From Halovibrio salipaludis (GTDB lineage: Bacteria > Pseudomonadota > Gammaproteobacteria > Pseudomonadales > Oleiphilaceae), in NCBI RefSeq assembly GCF_002286965.1, contig NZ_NSKD01000005.1, positions 62,001 through 126,000 of the forward strand: a DNA stretch of 64,000 bases, given 5' to 3'. Below are positions 8,728 through 19,645 of the stretch, in pieces. The notes beneath the pieces were generated by a model. It saw nothing but the letters and a program-made list of their open reading frames with translations, made no database searches and was not told where the DNA came from. Made by a program: the position numbers and the translations under genes. How positions within the stretch are numbered: position 1 is the stretch's first letter; the number at the start of each line of letters is the position of its first letter.

Positions 8728-9486
8728 ATGAGTGATTCAGGCGTAAAAACCGACGAGAAAAAACAGCACTTTGACGATATCTACGTGGCGGAAACGCCCG
8801 TTCCCTTCAAGGAACGCATCCTCGACGAACTCGACTACGTCTCGGACAACTTCAACCGCCAGACCTTTGATCGACTGATCCTGCCCTGGGCCGAGAAGAA
8901 GGCCGCCAGTGGTACCCTCAATGTTGTTGACCTCGCCGGATGCTTCGGCAACACCACCATGGCAACCATTAACGGCATGGATTACGACGGTATCCGCGAG
9001 AACTGGAAGGACGCGGAAACCTGCAAGAAAGTGGCCCAGCCGCGCCGCTTCAACGCCAGTGTCACCGGCATCGACATCTCCGCCAATGCCCTGGCCTACG
9101 GCCAGTCCGCCGGCATCTACGACAACACCATCCAGGCGGACCTGAACACGCCGGATGCCGCGACCCAGGCGGAACTCGAAAAGACCATGAAGAACGCCAA
9201 TATCCTGATCTCCACGGCGGCCCTGGTCTATCTCGAGCCCCACGCGGTGGAACGCCTGATGGACGAATTCGCCGCCGGCGATGACGAAGGCTACCTGCTG
9301 GTGAACTTCCTCAACCCCTTCGCACTGGAAGCGGCGGATGCCACCAAGCGTATCCTGCTCGAGCGCTTTGAGTTCGTCGGCAGCATGGCCTCACGCCACC
9401 GGCTCATGTCCGAGCTGGAACGCTCCAACTACCCGGGCGAGGAATGGGCCCTGCTGGAAATCTGGGCGCTCAAGCGCCGCAAGTAA
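8728..9486 (+). CDS. Class I SAM-dependent methyltransferase-like protein of unrecognised family
   Basis: 252-residue soluble protein with a Rossmann-type methyltransferase core. Motif I is VVDLAGCFGNTT rather than the usual E/DxGxGxG, an acidic GIDIS follows as the likely ribose-binding strand, then QADLN and a LISTAALVYL strand. The N-terminus is acidic and polar (QHFDDIYV). I do not recognise a named family and cannot suggest a substrate. It begins 58 bases after the sensor kinase on the same strand and could be transcribed with it. It converges on tilS with 6 bases between the stops. A methyltransferase fold that has lost activity is also possible. Confidence 0.75.
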   Translation: MSDSGVKTDEKKQHFDDIYVAETPVPFKERILDELDYVSDNFNRQTFDRLILPWAEKKAASGTLNVVDLAGCFGNTTMATINGMDYDGIRENWKDAETCKKVAQPRRFNASVTGIDISANALAYGQSAGIYDNTIQADLNTPDAATQAELEKTMKNANILISTAALVYLEPHAVERLMDEFAAGDDEGYLLVNFLNPFALEAADATKRILLERFEFVGSMASRHRLMSELERSNYPGEEWALLEIWALKRRK

Positions 9487-9492
9487 TCCAGG

Positions 9493-10851
9493 TTACGGCG
9501 CCGCCCGAAGCAGTTGCCAGGGGCGGTGCCAGACCGGCACCCAGCCGGTCTGCCCTTCCCCCGCGCGCCACTCCGGCGCCAGCCAGAGATCCGCAATCGC
9601 AACCAGCTCCCCGCCACTGAAAACCAGCGGCAGGTGTGCCCGTTCCCAGGGCGGAATGCGCTGTTCCTGCAGCCATTTGCGCAACGGGCGATGGGGCTGG
9701 CCGGGACCAGGACGGAAACGCTCACCACCGGCGCGGGGCCGGATCCGGAAACGCTCTCCCGCATTCACGGCCAGGCCGCTTCCCTCAGAGCGCTCGGCGG
9801 ACAGCCGGGTTCCGAACCACTCGAGATCGTTGCCCACAGACCATTCAACCGCCGCATCCCGGCCCACCACGGGCAGATCCGGAACCAGCCAGAGCTGATC
9901 CCGGAAACGGCAGACCCGCCAGTCTTCCCCACGCAGTTCCGGTTGACCGTCATCGGGCGCGTGGAGCAGTGCCTCCAGCCCGGAAGCCAGACGCCGTTCC
10001 CCCGGCGGCTGGCAGCCATGCCGGATCAGCAGGTGGCGCAGAAGCTGCTGGCGCCGGGGCCCGCTCAGCTGCCCCAGTGCCAGGACGCTGATGCCCTGCC
10101 CGCTGGCCGCGCTCCCGGCATCGATGTCGGCCAGTTCCGAAAGCAGCTCCTCCGCTTCCCGGCAGTGCTCGGCACTGCGGCCCATCCGCCAGGCACTCCG
10201 GGGCCAGCGCGCCTCCAGACGCGGCATCACCTCGTGACGCAGGTAGTTGCGGTCAAAGCGGGTATCCCGGTTGGAACTGTCCTCGCACCAGTCCAGCGCC
10301 CAGTCACGGGCCAGAGCCTCAATGCGCCGCCGTTCCAGGCCCAGCAGGGGCCGCACCAGGCGACCGCTGCCCAGTTCCCTTTCCGCCGGCATCCCGGCCA
10401 GGCCACGCACGCCACTGCCACGCAGCAGCCGCAGCAGCACGGTCTCGGCCTGGTCGTCACCATGGTGTGCCATGAACAGCAGATCCCCGGGTTCCAGCAG
10501 GGACTCGAAGCACTCATACCGGGCATTTCTGGCCCGGGCCTCCAGATCCGGCTGTTCCGGATCAAGCGCCAGCCGCTCGCTCACCAGCGGCACACCCAGC
10601 GCCTCACAGACCCGCTCACAGTGCTGCTGCCACTGATCGGCGGATGCGTTCAGGCCATGATGGAGATGGATGGCATGCAGATGGGCATTGTGGCGTGGCG
10701 CCAGCGCGGCCAGGCAGTAGAGAAGGAAGGTGGAATCGCAGCCGCCGCTGAGGGCAATCCACCAGCGACGGCTTTCCGGCAGGTTGTGAAAGGCCCCGCT
10801 CAGATCCTGGGGCCAGGCCTCCGGCGCCGGCGGTTCACTGCTTGCTGGCAT
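9493..10851 (-). CDS. tilS: tRNA(Ile)-lysidine synthetase TilS
   Basis: Modifies C34 of the CAU-anticodon tRNA-Ile to lysidine so that it reads AUA instead of AUG; essential in most bacteria. The 452-residue protein has the PP-loop ATP pyrophosphatase motif SGGCDS (35-40), the HHGLN and [10 protein letters not shown] motifs of the N-type ATPase family, the catalytic-core run RGLAGM, and the TilS-specific C-terminal domain ([32 protein letters not shown]). The ATG at 10851 overlaps the 3' end of accA by 17 bases, so the two are translationally linked. The order dnaE-accA-tilS is conserved across gammaproteobacteria. Confidence 0.96.
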   Translation of the reverse strand: MPASSEPPAPEAWPQDLSGAFHNLPESRRWWIALSGGCDSTFLLYCLAALAPRHNAHLHAIHLHHGLNASADQWQQHCERVCEALGVPLVSERLALDPEQPDLEARARNARYECFESLLEPGDLLFMAHHGDDQAETVLLRLLRGSGVRGLAGMPAERELGSGRLVRPLLGLERRRIEALARDWALDWCEDSSNRDTRFDRNYLRHEVMPRLEARWPRSAWRMGRSAEHCREAEELLSELADIDAGSAASGQGISVLALGQLSGPRRQQLLRHLLIRHGCQPPGERRLASGLEALLHAPDDGQPELRGEDWRVCRFRDQLWLVPDLPVVGRDAAVEWSVGNDLEWFGTRLSAERSEGSGLAVNAGERFRIRPRAGGERFRPGPGQPHRPLRKWLQEQRIPPWERAHLPLVFSGGELVAIADLWLAPEWRAGEGQTGWVPVWHRPWQLLRAAP

Positions 10852-11791
10852 CGTAGCGGGTCAGGCGCTCGTAACGCTGCTCGACCAGCTCGGAAATGGA
10901 GAGCTGTTCCAGTGCGTCCAGCTCCTCAACCAGGGCCTCCCGCAGGCTTGCGCCCATGGTGGACTGGTCGCGGTGGGCCCCGCCCAGCGGCTCCGGGATG
11001 ATCCGGTCGGATACACCGAGTGACTTGAGCCGGTCCGCTGTCACTCCCATGGCCGCGGCCGCGTCCGCGGCGTGGTCGGCGCTCTTCCACAGGATGGACG
11101 CGCAGCCCTCGGGCGAGATGACGGCATAGGTGGAATACTGGAGCATGCAGAGCCGGTCACCGACACCGATCGCCAGCGCGCCGCCAGAGCCACCCTCGCC
11201 GATCACCGTGCAGATGATGGGGGTCTGCAGCCGCGACATCAGTGCCAGGTTGTTGGCAATCGCCTCGCTCTGGCCGCGCTCCTCGGCACCAATGCCGGGA
11301 TAGGCCCCGGGGGTGTCGATCAGGGTGATCAGTGGCAGCTGGAAGCGTTCGGCCATGCGCATCAGCCGCGCCGCCTTGCGATAGCCCTCGGGTTTGGGCA
11401 TGCCGAAATTGCGGTGGACCTTGTCCTTGATCTCGCGCCCCTTCTGGTGACCGATGACCATCACCGGCCGGCCATCAAGCCGTGCCAGGCCACCCACAAT
11501 GGCCGGGTCATCCGCAAAGCTGCGGTCACCGTGGAGTTCATCGAAATCCGTGAACACTTCATCGATGTAGTCGAGGGTGTAGGGACGCTGGGGATGGCGC
11601 GCCAGCCGCGCGATGTCCCATGCCTTGAGGTCGCCGAATATGCTCTCGGTCAGGCTGATGCTCTTGTTGCGGAGCCTGTTGATCTCCTCCGAGATGTTGA
11701 CGTCGGCGTCATTGCCGACCAGACGGAGTTCCTCGATCTTGTCCTCGAGTTCGGCGATGGGCTGTTCGAAATCCAGGTATTGGGGGTTCAT
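10835..11791 (-). CDS. accA: Acetyl-CoA carboxylase carboxyltransferase subunit alpha
   Basis: Alpha subunit of the carboxyltransferase that moves CO2 from biotinylated AccB to acetyl-CoA, giving malonyl-CoA for fatty-acid synthesis; it works as an alpha2-beta2 complex with AccD. The 318 residues cover the full family length, from [19 protein letters not shown] through the crotonase-fold core ([40 protein letters not shown]) to the C-terminal helices. It lies 30 bases downstream of dnaE and overlaps tilS by 17 bases, consistent with one transcript. Confidence 0.98.
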   Translation of the reverse strand: MNPQYLDFEQPIAELEDKIEELRLVGNDADVNISEEINRLRNKSISLTESIFGDLKAWDIARLARHPQRPYTLDYIDEVFTDFDELHGDRSFADDPAIVGGLARLDGRPVMVIGHQKGREIKDKVHRNFGMPKPEGYRKAARLMRMAERFQLPLITLIDTPGAYPGIGAEERGQSEAIANNLALMSRLQTPIICTVIGEGGSGGALAIGVGDRLCMLQYSTYAVISPEGCASILWKSADHAADAAAAMGVTADRLKSLGVSDRIIPEPLGGAHRDQSTMGASLREALVEELDALEQLSISELVEQRYERLTRYDASKQ

Positions 11792-11821
11792 GGCGCTCCA
11801 TCTGTTGTTTCTTGCAACCGT

Positions 11822-15307
<3,486 letters not shown>

Positions 15308-15311
15308 AGGG

Positions 15312-15773
15312 CTACTCCATGACCTCGACCAGTTCCTCCTCGGTCTGCTCCCCGAAGCGGGCCTCGACCACGTCCCCTTCCGGGTTGATCACAAAGGTAG
15401 CAGGAAGGGAAACCGGGTGCTCCCAGCCGTAATGTGCCTGGGGATCATCGGTGACGACGGTGAACTCGATGCCCATGTCCTCCATGAGGGTGCGAAGAGG
15501 CTGACCTTCCACCTGATCGAAGTTCACGCCCAGAACCCGGACCCCGCCGCGCTGATCCAGCGCGTTCAGTTCCGGGATCTCTTCATAGCAGGGTTTGCAC
15601 CATTCAGCCCAATAGTTGACGAAGACCCACTGGCCCTCCAGCTCGCTGGTTCTGACCACGTCACCTTTGGCGGCGGCAAAATCGGCGCTGCCGCCCAGGC
15701 CGTCGGGCATACCGTCACAGCCCGCCAGCGCGAGCATCAGCACGACAACCGTCGCGCGCATGAGATGAATCAC
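15312..15773 (-). CDS. TlpA/ResA-like thioredoxin lipoprotein
   Basis: Periplasmic thiol-disulfide oxidoreductase of 153 residues. The N-terminus has a lipoprotein signal ending in the lipobox LALAGC, so it should be membrane-tethered. The thioredoxin domain carries WAEWCKPC, then the strand VLGVNFDQ and the cis-proline loop SLPATFVI. The open frame runs upstream to 15917, but AGGAGG at 15780-15785 lies 6 bases before a GTG at 15773, which gives a clean signal peptide; an ATG at 15761 is the alternative. It is divergent from the DUF2069 gene and 4 bases upstream of dnaE, so it may share that promoter. It is the second TlpA-type protein in the window. Confidence 0.85.
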   Translation of the reverse strand: MIHLMRATVVVLMLALAGCDGMPDGLGGSADFAAAKGDVVRTSELEGQWVFVNYWAEWCKPCYEEIPELNALDQRGGVRVLGVNFDQVEGQPLRTLMEDMGIEFTVVTDDPQAHYGWEHPVSLPATFVINPEGDVVEARFGEQTEEELVEVME

Positions 15774-15872
15774 CGCCAACCTCCTGATAGAGTAACGGGC
15801 AAAGCCGGATCGAACATTGTAACGGCAAAACCGGCCTCCGTAATCCATACCCGCTGAAGTGAATCGCCCGTA

Positions 15873-16256
15873 ATGACCGAGACCGCACGCCGCCACACCG
15901 ATCTGCCACTGGCCCACTGGATCGGGCTGGCAAGCTTCTTCGCCCTCATGGCCATTCTCGCGCTGACCACTTTCTGGCCGGCCCCGGTGGAAGGCGCTTC
16001 CAAAGCCGCCATCCTGGCCATCAAACTCGTGCCTCTGGTCATTTTTGTACCCGGGCTCCTGCGGGGCCGGAACATCACCTACATCTGGGCCTGTTTCATG
16101 ATGATGATCTACTTCGCGCCCCTGTCGGTCAGCTCCTACCTGTACGGCTGGCCCCTGACGAGCGTTATTCCGCTGATCCTGACGCTGGTCTTTTTCGTGG
16201 CGGCCATGTTCAAGCTGCGCCAGGACCCGCGCAATCCCGGCATCACCACGGGCTGA
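15873..16256 (+). CDS. DUF2069 family inner-membrane protein
   Basis: 127-residue integral membrane protein with four predicted helices (about 16-34, 46-62, 70-88, 94-114) and short charged ends, matching the DUF2069 family of gammaproteobacteria in length and in the central YIWACFMMMIYF segment. No enzymatic motif is visible and the function is unknown. It is divergent from the TlpA-like lipoprotein (99 bases between start codons, which must hold both promoters) and 6 bases upstream of the GspE/PilB-type gene, so the two are probably co-transcribed. Confidence 0.8.
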   Translation: MTETARRHTDLPLAHWIGLASFFALMAILALTTFWPAPVEGASKAAILAIKLVPLVIFVPGLLRGRNITYIWACFMMMIYFAPLSVSSYLYGWPLTSVIPLILTLVFFVAAMFKLRQDPRNPGITTG

Positions 16257-16262
16257 TCATCC

Positions 16263-18029
16263 ATGGCGAGAGCATCCTACCCCGAGCGTGACCAGCCACT
16301 GAGCCTGCCCCAGGTCTGCGATGCCCTGGTCAGGGATGGGCGTATTTCCGAGGAGGAAGCGCGCGAGGTGCGCAACGCCAACCTGGGCTCGGATGCCCAG
16401 AGGCACCCGCTGGAGATGATTGCGGACGCGCAGCTCCAGGATGCCAATACCGGCCGGCTCCTGGACCTGGATACCCTCACACAGTGGCTGGCCCACTGGT
16501 CCGGGCTGGAATACGTGCACATCGACCCGCTCAAGGTGGATGTGCCATCGGTGGCGGACGTGATGTCGTACGCCTATGCCCAGCGCAACGGCATCCTGGC
16601 CGTGAAAGTCACCCGCGATGAGGTCCAGGTGGCGACCGCCCAGCCGTTCCAGAGGGAGTGGATCAGCAACCTGGAACACATCACCCGGCGGACGGTGACG
16701 CCCGTCGTGTCCAACCCGGCGTCCATCCGCCGCTTCACCGTGGAGTTCTACCAGCTCGCCAACTCCGTCAGCAAAGCGGGTGGCGAGGATGCCAGCAAAC
16801 ACGTCCAGAGCTTTGAGCAGCTGCTCGACCTGGGCGAAGGCAAGGCGGACGCCAATGACCAGCACGTGGTCAGCATCGTGGACTGGCTGCTGCACTATGC
16901 CTTTGAGCAGCGCGCCAGCGATATCCACATCGAACCCCGCCGGGAAATGTCCCAGGTGCGGTTCCGGATCGACGGCGTCCTGCACACCGTCTACGAATTC
17001 CCGATCAACGTGGGCATTGCCGTGCTCAGCCGGCTCAAGATCCTGGGCCGGCTGAACGTGGCCGAAAAGCGTCGCCCCCAGGACGGTCGCATCAAGACAC
17101 GCAAGCCGGATGAGAGCGAAGTGGAGCTGCGCATCGCGACCATGCCCACTGCGTTCGGGGAAAAGATGGTGCTGCGGATCTTCGACCCGGAGGTGCTGCT
17201 CAAGCCCTTCGAGCAGATGGGCTTCTCCCGCGACGACCGCGAGCGCTGGCAGCGCATCACCGAGAACCCGTACGGCATCATCCTGGTCACCGGCCCCACG
17301 GGCTCCGGCAAGACCACCACACTCTACTCCACGCTGCGGCAGATGGCATCGGACGACGTGAACATCTGCACCATCGAGGACCCCATCGAGATGGTGGAGC
17401 CGGCATTCAACCAGATGCAGGTGCAGCACGGCATCGATCTGACCTTCGCCCATGGCGTGCGTGCGCTGCTGCGACAGGACCCGGACATCATCATGATCGG
17501 CGAGATCCGCGACCAGGAGACTGCGGACATGGCGGTTCAGGCCGCGCTGACCGGCCACCTGGTGCTCTCCACCCTGCATACCAACGATGCCCCCAGTGCC
17601 CTGACCCGGCTGCTCGAACTGGGACTGCCGAGCTACCTGATCCGGGCCACGGTCATCGGGGTCATGGCCCAGCGCCTGGTAAGGACCCTGTGCACCGGGT
17701 GTAAAACGGAAGGCAGCATCGACCCGGAAGCCTGGCGAACCCTTACCCGACCCTGGAAAGCCCCCACGCCGGAACACCCCTGCGAACCGGTCGGCTGCCT
17801 GCAGTGCCGCAACACCGGGTACCTGGGCCGGTCGGGGGTCTACGAAATCATGCCCGTGGAAGGTGCGGTTGAGGAACTGATCACGCCTGAATGCGACGTG
17901 AACCAGCTGCGCCGGGAAGCCTATAAGCAGGGCATGATGTCACTGCGCCTGTCCGGCGCCCAGAAAGTCGCTGCCGGGCTGACCACCATCGAGGAAGTCA
18001 TGCGGGTCACCCCGGAAAGCCAGCGGTAG
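16263..18029 (+). CDS. GspE/PilB family secretion or pilus-assembly ATPase (solitary)
   Basis: Hexameric AAA-type ATPase (588 residues) of the type II secretion/type IV pilus family. It has an N-terminal MshE-like domain (about 10-160), a bridging domain with SDIHIEPR, the Walker A motif GPTGSGKTTT (about 343-352), an Asp box, the Walker B region DPDIIMIGEIRDQET, the His box LSTLHTNDA and the zinc tetracysteine (LCTGCK and GCLQCRNTGYLGR). All catalytic elements are intact. No pilin, GspF/PilC, secretin or prepilin peptidase gene is nearby, so its machine is not visible here. PilB, MshE or GspE cannot be chosen from sequence alone. Confidence 0.88.
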   Translation: MARASYPERDQPLSLPQVCDALVRDGRISEEEAREVRNANLGSDAQRHPLEMIADAQLQDANTGRLLDLDTLTQWLAHWSGLEYVHIDPLKVDVPSVADVMSYAYAQRNGILAVKVTRDEVQVATAQPFQREWISNLEHITRRTVTPVVSNPASIRRFTVEFYQLANSVSKAGGEDASKHVQSFEQLLDLGEGKADANDQHVVSIVDWLLHYAFEQRASDIHIEPRREMSQVRFRIDGVLHTVYEFPINVGIAVLSRLKILGRLNVAEKRRPQDGRIKTRKPDESEVELRIATMPTAFGEKMVLRIFDPEVLLKPFEQMGFSRDDRERWQRITENPYGIILVTGPTGSGKTTTLYSTLRQMASDDVNICTIEDPIEMVEPAFNQMQVQHGIDLTFAHGVRALLRQDPDIIMIGEIRDQETADMAVQAALTGHLVLSTLHTNDAPSALTRLLELGLPSYLIRATVIGVMAQRLVRTLCTGCKTEGSIDPEAWRTLTRPWKAPTPEHPCEPVGCLQCRNTGYLGRSGVYEIMPVEGAVEELITPECDVNQLRREAYKQGMMSLRLSGAQKVAAGLTTIEEVMRVTPESQR

Positions 18030-18049
18030 GCGCGGTCACGGCCGCGCCT
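18028..18049. other. GC-rich hairpin at the end of the GspE/PilB-type gene
   Basis: AGGCGCGG (18028-18035) and CCGCGCCT (18042-18049) form a perfect 8-bp stem with a 6-base loop, between the convergent stops of the ATPase gene and wrbA. There is no T-run on either strand. It may act as a bidirectional transcription barrier or 3' stabiliser; a classical intrinsic terminator is not supported. Confidence 0.4.
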
Positions 18050-18060
18050 GCATCAGGCGG

Positions 18061-18660
18061 TCAGCCGAACAGCTTCACTGCCTGCTCCGCCACATGCTTA
18101 CCCTGGAACCGGGCGATGGCCTTTTCGCGCTCGTCCGCCTGCCGGGAGCCGTCACCGCCTGCCAGCATGGTAGCGCCGTAGGGAGTGCCGCCTCCGGGCT
18201 GGGAGATGTCGAACAGCTCACCGGTACCGTAGCCGATCGGCACGATGGTCATGCCGTGATGCGCCAGGGTCACCCAGAAGGTCGTCAGCGTCTGTTCCTG
18301 GCCACCTCCGGTGCCGGTGGAGCCGAATACGCTGGCAAGCTTGCCGAACAGCGCGCCCTTGGCCCAGAGCCCGCCGGTCTGGTCCATGAAGGTCCGCATC
18401 TGGCCGGCCATGTTGCCGAACCGGGTGGGGGTGCCGAACAGAATGGCGTCATAATCCGCCAGCTCATTGGGCGTTGCCACCGGCGCCTTCTGGTCAGCCT
18501 TGCCGCCGGCATTGGCAAAGGCATCGGAGTCCATCGTCTCCGGAACCCGTTTGACCGTCACCTCGGCCCCATCAACGCTGCCGGCGCCCTCGGCCACGGT
18601 GTTTGCAAAGTCTTCCATGTGCCCGTACATCGAATAGTAAAGCACCAGTACTTTCGCCAT
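18061..18660 (-). CDS. wrbA: NAD(P)H:quinone oxidoreductase, WrbA family flavoprotein
   Basis: FMN-dependent two-electron quinone reductase (199 residues, the usual WrbA length) that prevents semiquinone redox cycling. The flavodoxin-like fold begins [13 protein letters not shown] with the phosphate-binding loop, and has [13 protein letters not shown] and [11 protein letters not shown], both WrbA signatures. The frame extends to 18684, but AGGAGA before the ATG at 18660 fixes the start. It converges on the GspE/PilB-type gene and is divergent from the chemotaxis operon across a 276-base gap containing a small palindrome. Confidence 0.94.
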   Translation of the reverse strand: MAKVLVLYYSMYGHMEDFANTVAEGAGSVDGAEVTVKRVPETMDSDAFANAGGKADQKAPVATPNELADYDAILFGTPTRFGNMAGQMRTFMDQTGGLWAKGALFGKLASVFGSTGTGGGQEQTLTTFWVTLAHHGMTIVPIGYGTGELFDISQPGGGTPYGATMLAGGDGSRQADEREKAIARFQGKHVAEQAVKLFG

Positions 18661-18693
18661 TGTCCATCTCCTGTGGTGTTGCATGTGATCGGT

Positions 18694-18710
18694 TAGTGCT
18701 GCTCACACTA
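18694..18710. promoter_or_regulatory. Candidate operator upstream of wrbA
   Basis: TAGTG (18694-18698) and CACTA (18706-18710) form a perfect inverted repeat with a 7-base spacer, 34 bases upstream of the wrbA start codon. Size and position fit a dimeric repressor of the MarR/HxlR kind, which often control quinone reductases. No such regulator gene is adjacent, and a 5-bp half-site can arise by chance. Confidence 0.3.
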
Positions 18711-18936
18711 GCGCCCTGCCCGCCCCGATCAAAGCGGAACATTTCGAGCACCCTGTTCAAAATGACTGATGCCCCGATGCGGACTCCTGTCCGCACAGTA
18801 ACGGGGATTTCTCAAGTATCGCCATGTGCAGCCGTTAACTGTTGTCACAGCGATATAAACAGGCGGACTCTTGATGATCCCGCCGCTATCATCTGCCGTA
18901 GTCGTTATGACCAGTCCTTAAAGAGGAAATGCCTGG

Positions 18937-19209
18937 ATGAGTGAAGATTCCAGTAATGTCGTGGTCCTTGGTGCCCAGGTGGACATCTCCATGGCGGGCA
19001 TGCTGTATCAGCAGCTCTCCAGTGCCCTGGATGCGGACGGCACTGCGATTCTGGATGGTACCGATACCGAAAGGGTCGATACCGCGGGCGTCCAGCTTCT
19101 GCTGGCATTCCGGCGACAGGCCGAAATGCAGGGGCGTGACTGGGAATGGCGTAACCGCCCGCAGTGCCTTGCCGAAGCGGAATCCCTTCTTGGCACCGAA
19201 ACTGCGTGA
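18937..19209 (+). CDS. STAS-domain protein, first gene of the chemotaxis operon
   Basis: Small 90-residue protein made of a single STAS domain of the anti-sigma-factor-antagonist/MlaB type, with the core strand VVVLGAQVDI and the helix-start motif VDTAGVQLLLAF. The usual phosphoacceptor serine position (IDSSG in SpoIIAA) is threonine here. STAS proteins often lead che clusters in gammaproteobacteria, where their role is poorly defined; docking to CheA or its array is a possibility. The ATG at 18937 follows GAGGAA. A 276-base non-coding gap upstream holds the operon promoter, which I cannot pinpoint, and a perfect TGCGGAC/GTCCGCA hairpin at 18778-18795. cheY follows 37 bases on. Confidence 0.82.
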   Translation: MSEDSSNVVVLGAQVDISMAGMLYQQLSSALDADGTAILDGTDTERVDTAGVQLLLAFRRQAEMQGRDWEWRNRPQCLAEAESLLGTETA

Positions 19210-19246
19210 CTATTCAGAAACGCCGGAAAGCGGCAAGGAGTTGACG

Positions 19247-19609
19247 ATGGCAAACATTCTCGCGGTGGATGATTCCGCCTCGATGCGACAGATGGTTTCC
19301 CACACGCTCAAGCAGAACGGCCATACGGTGGTGGATGCCCCCGACGGCAAGGCCGCGCTGGACAAGGCAAAGCAGCAGAAGTTCGACGCGGTCATTACCG
19401 ACGTGAACATGCCGAACATGGATGGCATCACGCTGATCAAGGAGCTGCGCAAACTGCCCAACTACAAGTTCACGCCGCTTCTATTGCTGACCACCGAGTC
19501 GGCTCCGGAAAAGAAACAGGAAGGCAAGGCCGCTGGCGCAACCGGCTGGCTGGTCAAACCCTTTGATCCGGAAAAACTGATGGGCGCCGTCCGCAAGGTT
19601 GTGCGGTAA
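19247..19609 (+). CDS. cheY: Chemotaxis response regulator CheY
   Basis: Single-domain receiver of 120 residues that takes phosphate from CheA and signals to the flagellar switch or another output. Visible are the acidic pair D8-D9, the phosphoacceptor D52 (VITDVNMPNMDG), the switch threonine in LLTTESAPEKK and the lysine in WLVKPFDPEK. The frame is open from 18941, but AAGGAG at 19235-19240 with a 6-base spacer sets the ATG at 19247, just after the STAS gene. It is the short PilH/CheY type found in large che operons rather than the E. coli form. Confidence 0.95.
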   Translation: MANILAVDDSASMRQMVSHTLKQNGHTVVDAPDGKAALDKAKQQKFDAVITDVNMPNMDGITLIKELRKLPNYKFTPLLLLTTESAPEKKQEGKAAGATGWLVKPFDPEKLMGAVRKVVR

Positions 19610-19645
19610 GCACCGAATTCACCGGAATCACAGGCCGGAGTGGCT

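Noticed and set aside
18841-18936. Possible sigma-28 promoter ahead of the chemotaxis operon (TAAA ... GCCGCTAT)
   Set aside because: The spacing between the elements is about 22 bases instead of the expected 11-15, and the -10 is imperfect.
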